Shown piece after piece: positions 50,616 through 61,100 of a DNA stretch of 64,000 bases. The first letter of the stretch is position 1, and every line of letters starts with the position of its first letter. The stretch is taken from NCBI RefSeq assembly GCF_009650765.1, contig NZ_CP045740.1:2418001-2482000 (forward strand), read 5' to 3'. The position numbers and the translations under genes are program-made. A model generated the notes under the pieces. That model ran no database searches. It was not told the DNA's origin and saw only the letters and a program-made list of their open reading frames with translations. The DNA comes from Streptomyces sp. SUK 48 (lineage in GTDB: Bacteria > Actinomycetota > Actinomycetes > Streptomycetales > Streptomycetaceae).

Positions 50616-50900
50616 TTAGGTGAGATCGCCATCAGAATATCTAAATACATCCTCTGCGATGGCCTCCAACGCCTCCTCGCCGACCAGCGCCTCCAGTTCA
50701 TCACCCAGAAGCTCACGAACACGCGCCAACCTGGCTGGCACCTCACGCGCCGCAAGGTATTCGATGAAAATTACAGGGTCAGCACCGGATCCAATTCGAG
50801 AAATGATCCGATCGAAGGAGATCACATACTCTTCGAGATCTCGAAAGATACTCACGGCATCTTCCAGGGAGAGCTTCAACCCTTCTCCTCTAGAATTCAT
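50616..50900 (-). CDS. putative immunity protein for the RHS toxin
   Basis: The 94-residue acidic protein (LSLEDAVSIFRDLEEYVISF; ALVGEEALEAIAEDVF) has no recognised domain. It overlaps the end of the RHS toxin gene by four bases (ATGA) and shares its unusual lower GC content. A small acidic gene directly after a polymorphic toxin tip is the standard place for its immunity protein. The role is therefore inferred from context. Confidence 0.75.
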   Translation of the reverse strand: MNSRGEGLKLSLEDAVSIFRDLEEYVISFDRIISRIGSGADPVIFIEYLAAREVPARLARVRELLGDELEALVGEEALEAIAEDVFRYSDGDLT

Positions 50901-53900
50901 CTGCGAACCTGAATATTCGATACTTCCAGATCACCGTCGGCTACCCATTCCGTAATCCCGAACTTTGCATTATATCGACTAGCGATACGGTCCGCCGGCG
51001 CGTCAAACTCTAGGACATTATTGCCCCGGCCACGACCTATCCCGAGCGTACTCTCAGCGTCACGAGGGCTCATCAGTTTCCCCTTGGCCGGGACCATGAA
51101 GACCTTGTTCTGATCACTCGCCTTGATGACCCCACTTTCAAGGATTCCGTTCTTGCCTCGAGAGTTCGTGTAATGCCGCATCCTTACAGTGGGGGCCGCA
51201 TCATCCCCGGAAACGGCCGGACAGTTGTGAACCAGGACCGGCGTAGCCCCCGCCAGCACATAGTACGTATGCAGGCCGGCGATGGTGAGGTCGTAGGTGA
51301 CCGCGGTGCTGTGGTAGTTGCGGACATTGGTGACGGTGGCGTAGGTGCCGTCGGGTTGGCGGAGATGGGTTCCCCGGGTGAGGTGGGAGGCTTCGACCCA
51401 CTGGCCTGTGGTGGCGTTCCAGAAGGGGTGGTGCCAGGTGGTGGTGAGGGTCGCGCTGTGTGTCCCGGTCTGGTTCTTGCCGGGCTTGGTGGGCCGGATC
51501 GTGAGGTTGGTGAAGTCGCGGTCGGTCGTGGTCTTGATGACGCGTTCGACCGTGTGGACCGCGGTTGTTCCAGTTTGAGGGTCGGTGGCTTCGACCTTGT
51601 CTCCGGGCTTGATGTCCTTGATGGGCTCGCTGTGGCCGTCGGCTCTCAGGACGGGGGTGGTGCCGATGAAGCTGTGGGGAACCCCCGCCTCGTCCTCCTC
51701 ACACGCCTCCCCCACTCTCTCGGCGACGGACGCCCCGTCGTCCTCAGCCGCTTCCAGCGCCGCTACTTCGAGTTCGTCCTCACCACCGGTGGCGACGAAC
51801 CCGAGGACGAGTGTTCCTGCCTTGACACATCCGCTGAGAGTGGGGTTCGTGGCGCAGCCGACTACGTCCTTCGCGCCCGAGTAGTCGTAGGCGAGGTTGG
51901 CGGCCTTCTTGAGATAGGAAGTCCAACTGATGCCGGACGACTTCTTCTTGGGCTTCGGCTGGGGGTGCGTTGCCTGGTAGTAGTAGGCGTCCCAGTCCCG
52001 GTTGTAGTCGCTGAGATAGTTCTGGTACTTCTGCGTGGATTTGCCGTGGCTGTCGGTGTAGCCCTCGTCGTGCATCCAGTCCTGGAGCACATGCGCGTTG
52101 CCGAACGACCCGAACTGCGGGTCGACGAGCATCTGGCCGGTGGGGTCGGAATTGGTGACGGAGTCGTTGCCGGAGTAGTCGTAGCCGCCGAGCTGGGCGG
52201 GGGACGTGGTCTCCAGGACGGGGTCGGCGGAGATGAAGCGGCCGGTGGTGGGGTCGTACTCGCGGGCGCCGAGGTTCTCCAGGCCGGTCGACGTGTCGGG
52301 GGTGCCGCCGATGTAACCGTCGTCGCCGGGCCAGTTCGAGGGCGGAGTGCCGCGGTCCTGGCCGAAGGGCAGGTAGGCGCGGCGGGTGACCGCGTAGGTC
52401 AGGTGGTCGACGGCGAGGGTGTCGGTGCCCTGCCGGTCCGGGATGAGGTACTGGATGTCGCCGTTGCTGGAGTGCTCGGCGACGGTGGTGCCGCCCAGGG
52501 TGATGTAGCGGGTGCCGCTGATGGCCTGGGTGGAGGTGTTCTCGACGATCTGGTCGCCGTCGACGAAGAGGGTGGCCTGTCCGGGGTCGGTGCGCAGGAC
52601 GAGGTTGCCGTCGGTGTCGTAGAGGTAGCTGGTGGTGCCGCCGGTGGCGGTGTCGGAGACGGACGCGAGGTCGCCCTGGTCGTCCCAGGTCATGGTCTGG
52701 GTGCCGGCCTGGCTGGTGACGGTGGCCTCGTTGCCCGAGTCGTCGTAGGTCAGGCTCTCCGTCCGTGCCGTCGCCCCGGGCCCGGTCGCGGTCGTCTTGG
52801 TCAGCGTGTGCGGCTGGTCGGAGTCCGAGCCCTGGGCCGGGTAGTCGTACGTGGTGGTCGTGTCGTCGGCGGTGTTGCCCGCGGTGTCGTGGTCGGTCTG
52901 GGTCTTGCGGTCGCCGGCCGCGTCGTAGGTCCAGGACTGCCAGTAGGGCTGGGGGCCGCCGACGGTGGAGGTGTCACCCGTGCTCGGGGTCTTGGCGCAC
53001 TGGTCGGTGGCGGTCCATGCCTGGCTGAGGCGGGTGGCGTAGTCGTACGTGTAGCACTGGGTGTCGGTGGACGCGCCGCCGTTCTGCTTGTCCGTGGCGG
53101 AGGTGACCAGTCCGGCGCCGGCCGAGACACCGCCGGTGGCGGGATCGCTGCTGCCGTAGGAGTAGCCGGTGTCGTCGATCACCGTCGACGAGGCGAGGTC
53201 GGTCGTCTTGGTGTCGGTGAGCCGCTGGGTCTGCTGGTCGTAACCCAGGGTCGCGTAGACGGAGTTGGCGCCGCCGCCCATCGTGTACTGAAGCGGTTTG
53301 CCGAGTTCGTCGTAGCCGACCGCTTGTACGTAGGTCCAGTTGTTGCCCGTGCCGTAGGCGCCCGCGGCGCTGGTCGGCTCGCCGTACTTGTCGTAGCCGT
53401 AGGTGACGTTCTCACCGGCCAGGGAGCCGATGGCGGGGTAGCTCCGGGAGGATTCCAGGCCCGCGACGGCGGTGTAGCCGGTGGTGGTGACGTATCCGCC
53501 GGAGGGTTCCAGGGCCGCTTCGTTCGCGGGCAGGTTGGCGAGGGTCTCGCGCTGGGTGCCGGGCAGGCCCAGGGTGTTGTAACTGAGGACGGTGTCGGTG
53601 ACCGCGGGGCTGGTGGTGCCCTTCTGGTACGACGTGGACGCCGTCGGCAGGCCCTTCTTCAGGGTGTCGTACGTCCACGCGGCGGTCTGGTTGCCCGCGG
53701 CGGGCGTAGCGCCGCCGGTGGTGTCGTAGGTGGCCTTCTTCCGGCCGTCGAGGTCGTACTGATAGGTGATCTGCTTGCCGCGGGCGTCGGTCACCGTGAG
53801 CAGCTGGCCGGCGTTGTCGTAGGTGGAGTCGGTGGTGCCGGTGTCCGGGTCGGCGGCCTTGACCTGGTTGCCGAGCAGGTCGTAGGTCCAGGACCAGGCG

Positions 53901-56900
53901 TTGCCCGCCGCGTCCTTCTCCTCGGTCCGGTTGCCGCTCGGGTCGTAGTGGTAGGTCGTGTCGGAGTAGTCGGACGTGTCGGTGTCCGTCGGGTCCGGGG
54001 TGACGCCCGTGTGGTACTGGCGCAGGTCACTGGTGTTGCCGCGAGCGTCGGTGAACACGGACTGGGCGGTGGCGCCCTTGGGCGGAACGGTCGTCGTGAC
54101 GTCGCCGCCGTAGCCGGTGGTCGTGCGCCAGGTCTCGGTGCCCAGCTTGTAGGAGACCGCCGCGGTCGGCCGCCCCGCGCCGTCGTAGAGGTAGCCGGTC
54201 TCGGACGGTACGTCACCGTCCTGGGCCAGGACCGGCGTCGGGGAGAGCGTGAGCTTCGCGTAGTAGGGATCGGTCACCTTGGCCTTGAGGCCGTCGGTGT
54301 TGTAGACGGTGTCGGTGACGTCGACCCCGCCGTCCATCGTCGCCGACTGCGTCTCGAACTCCCGCAGCATCGCGTCGTAGATCGTTTCGCTGCTGCGGTA
54401 CGACTGGTCGTCGTCGAGGGTCTGCGTCGTCACCACGGAGGGTGCGCTGTTCGAGATCGCGTAGCTGTACTTGTCGTAGGCGGACGTGATGCCCGGCTTG
54501 AAGTCGGCGGTGGTGCGGCCGAGGGCGTCGTACTGGTGCTTGGTGACGTAGCCGGCCGGGTCGGTGGTCTGGAGGGTCAGGCCGCGGGCCGGGTCGAAGC
54601 CGGTCGTGGTGGCCAGGCTCATCGGGTCGATCGTCTTGACCTGGGTGGGTTCGGCGCCCGTGGCCGGGGTGTACGCGGTGGTGGTCGTGCGGTTGTCCGC
54701 GTCGGTCGTGCTCAGCGGCCGGCCGTACGCGTCGACCTTCGTGACCGTCGACATGGTGGTGTAGGTGGGCGTGCTGCCGGTGTACGAGGACGCGTTCTGC
54801 GTCATCGTGACGTCGCCCGCCGACGGCGCCGCACCGAGGGTGGTGGAGCCGTCGTAGAAGGTGCGGGTGTCGGAGACCACGTCGTCGGGGACGGTGGGCG
54901 TCTTGTCGCAGTCGACCGAGACGGTGACGTTCTCGTCCGGCTTGTCGAAGATCCAGGCGCCGGTGTTGTCGTCGTAGGTGACGGTGGCGCACTGGTCGTC
55001 GTCGGCGGTGGAGACGTCGCCGAGGTCGTCGGTCTTGGTGATGCGGCCCCGGTCGTCGTGCGTGTAGTCGGTCTCGGTCTCACGGGTGGAGCCGCCGGCG
55101 AGCGGGGTGTAGACCCGTTCCTTGCTCTGGCCGGTGAGGAACGCCTGGCTGTCGGGGAGACCGCCGCCGAGCTTCTGGGTGGCCCGCGCGGCGGAGGTCC
55201 ACGGGTCGGTGACGGTGTCGCCGACGACCTTGCCGCTGCCGCTTCCGTCGTACTGGACGGTCTCGTACGGCATGCCCGCGTACTGGTTCAGGTCCTTGAC
55301 CGCGGGATCGCCCCGGCTGTCGGTGGCCGTGGCCGAGCGGGTGCCGCCGCTGGGCAGGGTGTCGCCGTCCATGCCGCGGAAGTAGGTGTAGTCGGTCTCC
55401 GTGACCGGGTCGGGCGCCGTTCCGACGGTCACCTTCATGCCGGCGAAGCCGCGGAACTGGTTCCAGGTGCGCTGCTTGTCCGGGGTGAGCACGTTGTCGT
55501 CGTAGTGCCAGGCGGGCGTCCCGACCGGGGTGTAGTGCGTGGCGATGGTGTCGTTGACGCCGAGCGGTTTGCCGTCGGCGCCCTTGAGGGTGGGGTCCTC
55601 CTGGGTGACACCCGTGACGATGTACTTGTTGAAGTAGTCCTTGACGGGGGCGGTCTGCCCGGTGGGGACCCAGTAGGCCGGATAGCACAGCTTCGCGTTG
55701 GTGCTGTCGTCGCCGGGCGTGGCCGTGCCGCAGGCCGCCGAGGAGTAGGCGACGTCGATCTTCTCGCCGGTCTCGGTGACGACGGTGTTCAGCCGCTGCC
55801 GGGTGATGGGCGGGTAGCCGTCGGTGACGTCGACACGGTTGGACAGCGGCGTGCCGGTGAGGGTGAGGGGCGGCATGCTCACCGGTGCGGTCGGCCCTGT
55901 GCCGCCGGTGTCCTGGCCGGTGCGGGTGATCGACGACAGCCACAGCGCGGGGGTGGTCGCGTCCCCGGTCGCGGGGAAGGTGTGCGTCAGGGCGAAGGAG
56001 TCGACGTTCGTCTCCGTGGTCCCCACGAGCACCTGGGTCTGGATGCCGGTCAGTTCCTCCTCCGACCAGAAGGTCGGCGAGGTGATGGAGCAGGTGGCGT
56101 TCTGCGCGCAGTAGAGGTCGTAGGGGACGTCCGGCCAGTTGCTCGCCGTCGAGCTGGAGAGGGTGGAGGTGTCGCAACCCGTGGTGGAGGTGTTGCAGCG
56201 CCCCTTCACCGTGAACAGCACCTGGGCGGCGGGCGAGGTGGAGTAGACCGAGCCGTCCCGCTGACCGTAAGTGATCTTGGTCAGGTATCCGTCGCGGGTG
56301 TAGGGGGTGTCGGCCTTGGTCCCCTTGTTCCGCGCGTAGTAGGCCGTGTCCTTGGCGTACCAGTAGGACAGGGCGTCCTTGTGGGTGTCGACGACGTAGT
56401 CGAGGTTCCACCGGTACGCCTGCTGGCACCAGGAGTTGGCGAAGGTGGCGTTGTAGCAGGGCTGGCCCGAGGCCGTGGCGTAGACCGGCTCGGTCCATAC
56501 GGAGCCGGTGGCGGTGTTCCCGGAGGCGTAGCCGGGCAGCTGGGCGAGCCCGAAGTAGTACTGCGTGCCGTCATCGGTGGTGACGACCCAGTACTCGCCG
56601 TCGTTGTCGCCGTTGGGCGCGCCGGTCTTCAGCTGGACGCGTTCACCGGCGTCGTTCTGCGGATGCCAGTCACCGGTCGCGTCGTCCTTGACGAGCGGGG
56701 AGGCCGAGCCGCCCAGGGACATGGTGAGCGTGTTCTTGTCCGACCAGCAGTTGTCGTCGGTCTTCGTCGTGCCGGCGGGGTTCTGGTCGCAGGACTGGTA
56801 AGAGCGTTCGATGAAGCCCGGGCTGTAGTCGAAGCCGTCGCCGATCACCGACGCCTGGTTGTTGGTCGAGGAGGTCAGGCCGTCCTGGGACTGCGAGTTG

Positions 56901-57874
56901 TAGCCGAGGGAGACGGTCGGCTTCAGGCCGCCGGGGACGTTCGGCACGGAGACCGGGTAGGCCCAGGTGAAGGCGTCCGAACTGCCACCCGCCTGCCACT
57001 GGCTGGACGGGTTGAGGGAGGTCGCCGAGAAGTCGCCGCCGCCACCGGCGGGGGTCGAGACCGCGGCGATCAGGGTGGTCGCCTGCCCTGCCAGGGCGTT
57101 GGGCTTGGCAGCGGTGCCCTTCGCCGCGGCGGCTCCGTCAACTGCCTTCGCGGGTACGGCGGTTGTGGCCGCCAGGGTGACATCACCGGTGAGCTTGTGC
57201 GCCTTGGCGTCGTCGCTGGACGCGACCGGGGTCTGCGTGCGGCAGGCCGCCTTCGCGGGCGTGGTCAGCGCGCAGGCGGGAAGCGAGACGAGGCGGAGGC
57301 GGGAGGCCCAGTCGCCGCCGAAGGCGTCGGCGAACGCGCTGGTGTCCAAGGTCAGTCCGGCATCGGCCTTCCGCGTGGCGTCCTTGGTCCGGCTCAGGCC
57401 GAGGACGACGCCGTCGACCCCGGCGGCCTTCGCCGCAGCCCGTGACTCGACCCGGACATCGACACTCGCCGGAGCCTGCTGTCCGGCCGTGGCGTTCTTC
57501 ATCCGGGTGCGGTGGGTCGCGGGTCCCAGCCAGACGGGGAGCGAGCCCGCGCGCACGGGCGCCGACCGGTCCGAAGCGGCCGTGGCGGAGCCGGTGGGCC
57601 AGGAGACCTTTCCGGGGTGGAAGGCCGGCATCTTCTTCGGCCGCGGGTAGTGCGAGCGCAGCCGCTCGACCGGCACGGGCTTGGTCTGCTGCGGGGTCGG
57701 CCGCCTGCCCGCGGCCGCGACCGCGGGCAGCGCGCCGGCCTGCACCAGTCCGGCGCACAGGGCGAGGACGGTCACGAGGGCGGCGGCCCAGGTGTACGGC
57801 GAAACACGTCTGGACCATCCGGTGAAGAGCCGGCCGGCTCTGCCACGTCTGTGCCTACGCCCACCCGGTATCAC
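50897..57874 (-). CDS. secreted RHS-repeat polymorphic toxin with HINT and ART-HYD1-like tip
   Basis: The 2325-residue protein starts with a basic signal region and hydrophobic helix (WAAALVTVLALCAGLVQAG). A large N-terminal beta region and many YD/RHS repeats (for example YQYDLDGRKKATYDTTGG) follow, and the RHS core ends with FISADPVLETTSPAQLGGYD and DPTGQ. Residues about 2067-2218 form a HINT-type pretoxin domain ending PVLVHNC; the usual initial Cys is not seen at its start (PHSF). The last ~107 residues begin with RMRHYTNSRGKNGILESG, matching the Tox-ART-HYD1 class of ADP-ribosyltransferase toxins. This tip and the following gene are lower in GC. The GTG start lies after GAGGGCGGGG. The toxin function is inferred. 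Confidence 0.88.
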   Translation of the reverse strand: MIPGGRRHRRGRAGRLFTGWSRRVSPYTWAAALVTVLALCAGLVQAGALPAVAAAGRRPTPQQTKPVPVERLRSHYPRPKKMPAFHPGKVSWPTGSATAASDRSAPVRAGSLPVWLGPATHRTRMKNATAGQQAPASVDVRVESRAAAKAAGVDGVVLGLSRTKDATRKADAGLTLDTSAFADAFGGDWASRLRLVSLPACALTTPAKAACRTQTPVASSDDAKAHKLTGDVTLAATTAVPAKAVDGAAAAKGTAAKPNALAGQATTLIAAVSTPAGGGGDFSATSLNPSSQWQAGGSSDAFTWAYPVSVPNVPGGLKPTVSLGYNSQSQDGLTSSTNNQASVIGDGFDYSPGFIERSYQSCDQNPAGTTKTDDNCWSDKNTLTMSLGGSASPLVKDDATGDWHPQNDAGERVQLKTGAPNGDNDGEYWVVTTDDGTQYYFGLAQLPGYASGNTATGSVWTEPVYATASGQPCYNATFANSWCQQAYRWNLDYVVDTHKDALSYWYAKDTAYYARNKGTKADTPYTRDGYLTKITYGQRDGSVYSTSPAAQVLFTVKGRCNTSTTGCDTSTLSSSTASNWPDVPYDLYCAQNATCSITSPTFWSEEELTGIQTQVLVGTTETNVDSFALTHTFPATGDATTPALWLSSITRTGQDTGGTGPTAPVSMPPLTLTGTPLSNRVDVTDGYPPITRQRLNTVVTETGEKIDVAYSSAACGTATPGDDSTNAKLCYPAYWVPTGQTAPVKDYFNKYIVTGVTQEDPTLKGADGKPLGVNDTIATHYTPVGTPAWHYDDNVLTPDKQRTWNQFRGFAGMKVTVGTAPDPVTETDYTYFRGMDGDTLPSGGTRSATATDSRGDPAVKDLNQYAGMPYETVQYDGSGSGKVVGDTVTDPWTSAARATQKLGGGLPDSQAFLTGQSKERVYTPLAGGSTRETETDYTHDDRGRITKTDDLGDVSTADDDQCATVTYDDNTGAWIFDKPDENVTVSVDCDKTPTVPDDVVSDTRTFYDGSTTLGAAPSAGDVTMTQNASSYTGSTPTYTTMSTVTKVDAYGRPLSTTDADNRTTTTAYTPATGAEPTQVKTIDPMSLATTTGFDPARGLTLQTTDPAGYVTKHQYDALGRTTADFKPGITSAYDKYSYAISNSAPSVVTTQTLDDDQSYRSSETIYDAMLREFETQSATMDGGVDVTDTVYNTDGLKAKVTDPYYAKLTLSPTPVLAQDGDVPSETGYLYDGAGRPTAAVSYKLGTETWRTTTGYGGDVTTTVPPKGATAQSVFTDARGNTSDLRQYHTGVTPDPTDTDTSDYSDTTYHYDPSGNRTEEKDAAGNAWSWTYDLLGNQVKAADPDTGTTDSTYDNAGQLLTVTDARGKQITYQYDLDGRKKATYDTTGGATPAAGNQTAAWTYDTLKKGLPTASTSYQKGTTSPAVTDTVLSYNTLGLPGTQRETLANLPANEAALEPSGGYVTTTGYTAVAGLESSRSYPAIGSLAGENVTYGYDKYGEPTSAAGAYGTGNNWTYVQAVGYDELGKPLQYTMGGGANSVYATLGYDQQTQRLTDTKTTDLASSTVIDDTGYSYGSSDPATGGVSAGAGLVTSATDKQNGGASTDTQCYTYDYATRLSQAWTATDQCAKTPSTGDTSTVGGPQPYWQSWTYDAAGDRKTQTDHDTAGNTADDTTTTYDYPAQGSDSDQPHTLTKTTATGPGATARTESLTYDDSGNEATVTSQAGTQTMTWDDQGDLASVSDTATGGTTSYLYDTDGNLVLRTDPGQATLFVDGDQIVENTSTQAISGTRYITLGGTTVAEHSSNGDIQYLIPDRQGTDTLAVDHLTYAVTRRAYLPFGQDRGTPPSNWPGDDGYIGGTPDTSTGLENLGAREYDPTTGRFISADPVLETTSPAQLGGYDYSGNDSVTNSDPTGQMLVDPQFGSFGNAHVLQDWMHDEGYTDSHGKSTQKYQNYLSDYNRDWDAYYYQATHPQPKPKKKSSGISWTSYLKKAANLAYDYSGAKDVVGCATNPTLSGCVKAGTLVLGFVATGGEDELEVAALEAAEDDGASVAERVGEACEEDEAGVPHSFIGTTPVLRADGHSEPIKDIKPGDKVEATDPQTGTTAVHTVERVIKTTTDRDFTNLTIRPTKPGKNQTGTHSATLTTTWHHPFWNATTGQWVEASHLTRGTHLRQPDGTYATVTNVRNYHSTAVTYDLTIAGLHTYYVLAGATPVLVHNCPAVSGDDAAPTVRMRHYTNSRGKNGILESGVIKASDQNKVFMVPAKGKLMSPRDAESTLGIGRGRGNNVLEFDAPADRIASRYNAKFGITEWVADGDLEVSNIQVRR

Positions 57875-58114
57875 GGTGCCCCGCCCTCACTTCGCCGATC
57901 ATGAACCGGAACAGTAAGTATCAGTTGATGCTGTGCACTCAACGTTCACAACTAAGGAGTGACCAACTATTTGCCTGCACATGGCATGCACATTTTGGTC
58001 ACAACAAGGCTGAACCGTCTCCTCTCGTCAACTTCCCCCACTGGTTTGCAGGTTCGTGTGCTTTAGCGTCGACGCGGCCCGGTGATCTCCGGGCCGTGAC
58101 CCACAGGAGATGCC
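57875..58114. promoter_or_regulatory. divergent promoter region with inverted repeat
   Basis: These 240 bases are AT-rich compared with the flanks and separate the divergent RHS and LamG genes. GTGACCAA (57959-57966) and TTGGTCAC (57995-58002) form a perfect inverted repeat with a 28-base spacer that itself contains TGCACATGGCATGCA. It may be an operator for both genes. Exact promoters were not assigned. Confidence 0.5.
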
Positions 58115-61100
58115 GTGACGCACTGGCACGCAGGCCGCCTCAGACATGAGAGATCCCGGCCGACAGCCCTCTCGAAAGCCGCCGTTGTGGGCACCGTGCT
58201 CGCAGCGGCCCTCGCCTTCCCCGCGGCGCCCGCGATCGCCGCCGTACCGTCGGACGTCTCCGGGGGCACGGCGAACTACTCGTCCGGCCAGCCCGCCCCG
58301 GTCACGAATCAGCTGCCGTCCTCCCCCGACACCCCGGTCATGTCCGACGGTTACGGCCCGACGGGCGATGAGCAGCAGGCCATGCAGGCCGCGGCCGAGC
58401 AGGCGCGGTCATCCGGGAAGCCGGTCGTGGTGAACGCGCTGACCACGCCCGTGCAGCAGGTCACCGCCCAGCCGGCCGGAGGCTTCGCGCTCACCGCCAC
58501 CCCCGGCCCCGTCCGGACCCGGCGGAACAGCCACTGGGTCGCGGTGAACACCGGTCTGCGCAGGACGCCTTCGGGCTCCTGGAGTCCGAAGGCGACCGCG
58601 TACGGCAGCGTGTCCTTCTCCGGCGGCGGCAGCACCACCCTGGTCACCAGCCGATACGACGGCGTCACCATGACCGTCAAGTGGCCCGCGCCGCTTCCGG
58701 CCCCGGTGGTCGACGGCACGACGGCCACGTACCGTTCGGTCTTCCCCTCCGTCGACCTGGTGCTCACCGCCACGGCGAGCGGCGGCTTCGCCGACACCCT
58801 GGTCGTCAAGTCCGTTGCTGCCGCGAAGAATTCGGCTGTGCGCGACCTCGAACTCGCGACCTCGGTGAGCGGTGGCAAGCTCGCGGTCACCGGCGGCGAG
58901 GGGCTTACGGTGCGTGACCGCCGCGGCCGGGAGCTCATGACGGCCGCCACCCCGCAGATGTGGGACTCCAACACCAAGCTCCCGGCGTCCCGGAAAGCAG
59001 GCTCGGCGAAGGTCGCGGCCGACCCCTCCGACACCGCCCACCCGGGCCTGGCGGCACGCGTCGCGCCCGTCCGCGCGAGCGCCACCTCGTCCCGCCTCGC
59101 GCTCAGGCCGGACACCCGTCTGCTCTCGGCGCGTTCGACCGTCTACCCGGTCTACATCGACCCTTCGTTCAACTGGCACCCCTACGATCCGGCGGCTCCC
59201 GCGTACGACGAGGTCAAGCAGGGCTGCCCGAACAGCAAGTTCTACAACGACTCGGGCTCCGACGCGGACGGCGGACGCCTCGGCGTCGGCTACAACGCCT
59301 GGCCCGAAGGCACCTGCGGCAAGGGCAGCGAGCACGCCGTCTACCAGTGGAAGCTGTCCTCGACCATCTTCGGGGCCACGATCTACAGTGCCACCGTCGA
59401 GGCGACCGAGGTCTACTCCGCCTCCTGCTCGGGTGACTACACCGTCAACCTGCACGCCTCCGGCGGCCTGGGCTCGGGCACGGACTGGAACAACCGCCCC
59501 AAGTACAGCGGCAACTCCACCTCCGCCTCGTTCGGGCGCGCCTGGAACCCCGATCTGTGCCCGTCGCAGGGCAGTGTGTCGAAGGGCATCAGCGCGCTCA
59601 CCCCGATCAGGAACGCCGCGTCCGGGCACGCGACATCGTTCACCGCGACGCTGGCCGAGGACAGCGCCGAGAGCAGCCACCTCAGCGGCGGCTTCTCCCG
59701 CTTCTCGCACGACCCGGCCCTGCAGATCGAGTACGACACCACGCCCGCCGTACCCAGCGCCTCCGGCATGTCCGCCGCGTCCGGGTCCAACATCGCCGCC
59801 TGCGACACCACCGCGCCGTACCCGTTCATGGGCAAGACGCTGGCGAGCACTCCGCCGGTGCTGCGCGCGAAGGTGTCCGACAAGGACGGCGACAAGCTCC
59901 AGGCCACCTTCCAGTACTGGGTGGACGGGTCGGGCACCAAGGCCACCGGCCAAAGCGGCGACGACCTCTCCAGCGGCTCCACCGCCTCGTTCGGTCTTCC
60001 CGCGTCCTTCGTCAAGTCACTGACCGACGGCACCACCGTCGACTGGCAGGCCGACGTCACGGACGGCAAGGCGTCGACCACCTTCACCCAGTCCCCCACC
60101 TGTCACTTCACCGCCGAACCGACCGCGCCGGACGCCCCCACCGTGGCCTCCGCGGACGGCAAGTACCCGGACACGGACAACGGCGGCGGCGCCGTGTCCG
60201 CCGCCGGAACAGCGGGCACCTTCACCCTGACCGGCAGCGGGGGCAGCACCCCCACCGAGTTCGTCTACTCCCTCGACGTGCCGCCGGCCACCAGCAACCC
60301 GCCGGCCGCCGAGGTCAGGAAGATCACCTCCGGCACCTCCGCCACGGTGACGGTCGCTCCTCCCTCCCCCGGCCCCCACACGCTGTGGGTCTACGCGGCC
60401 GACGCCGCGGGCGACGACTCCGGTACGACGGGCTACTCGTTCCTGGCCACCGGCGACAAGGGCGACTACCCGCACGCCAACTGCACCAGCCTGGCCGACT
60501 GCTACGACAATGTCGGCATCAGCTCCGACTCCGCCCCCGCCCAGGGCAACCTCGACGGCGACGGCAACAGCTTCTCGGCCACCGATCTGACCAACGCCGG
60601 CTGGGCCAGCGGCGGGAAGGTCACCGTCGACGGCGCCACCTTCCAGCTGCCGTCCTACGGCGCCGGCAAGCCCGACAACATCCTCGCCGCGAACCAGACC
60701 ATCCCGTTCAGCGCCTCCGGCAACGCCCTGGAGTTCCTGGCCGCCTCCGGCTACACCAGCATCGCCACCCCCGGTGCCATCAACGGGCAGCAGACCGCGC
60801 CCTACACGCCCGCGGGCATGCGGGTCAGCGGTACGTACTGCTTCGACGGCACCGACCCGCAGGGACCCTGCCCGGCCGAGGGCACCGTCACGTACACGGA
60901 CGGCTCCACCAAGGCGTACTACCTGACCGTGCCCGACTGGACGAATGCCGACACCAGCATCGCCGCGGTCACCCTGCCCCATGTGAACACCGCCACCACC
61001 ACCAAGACCGGTGCCCGCAACCTCTACGCCTTCTCGGTCCCCCTCGATCCCTCGAAGACCGTGGCCTCGGTGACCCTGCCGGACGTGAGCGAGCAGGCCG

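Noticed and set aside
51173..57445. A 2090-codon open frame antisense to the RHS gene
   Set aside because: Low-complexity Gly/Val/Arg translation with no domain; it is the usual antisense shadow of a high-GC gene.
50897..57874. RHS protein as a substrate of the type VII system in this window
   Set aside because: It carries its own N-terminal signal region and has no WXG domain, and the ESX locus is over 20 kb away.
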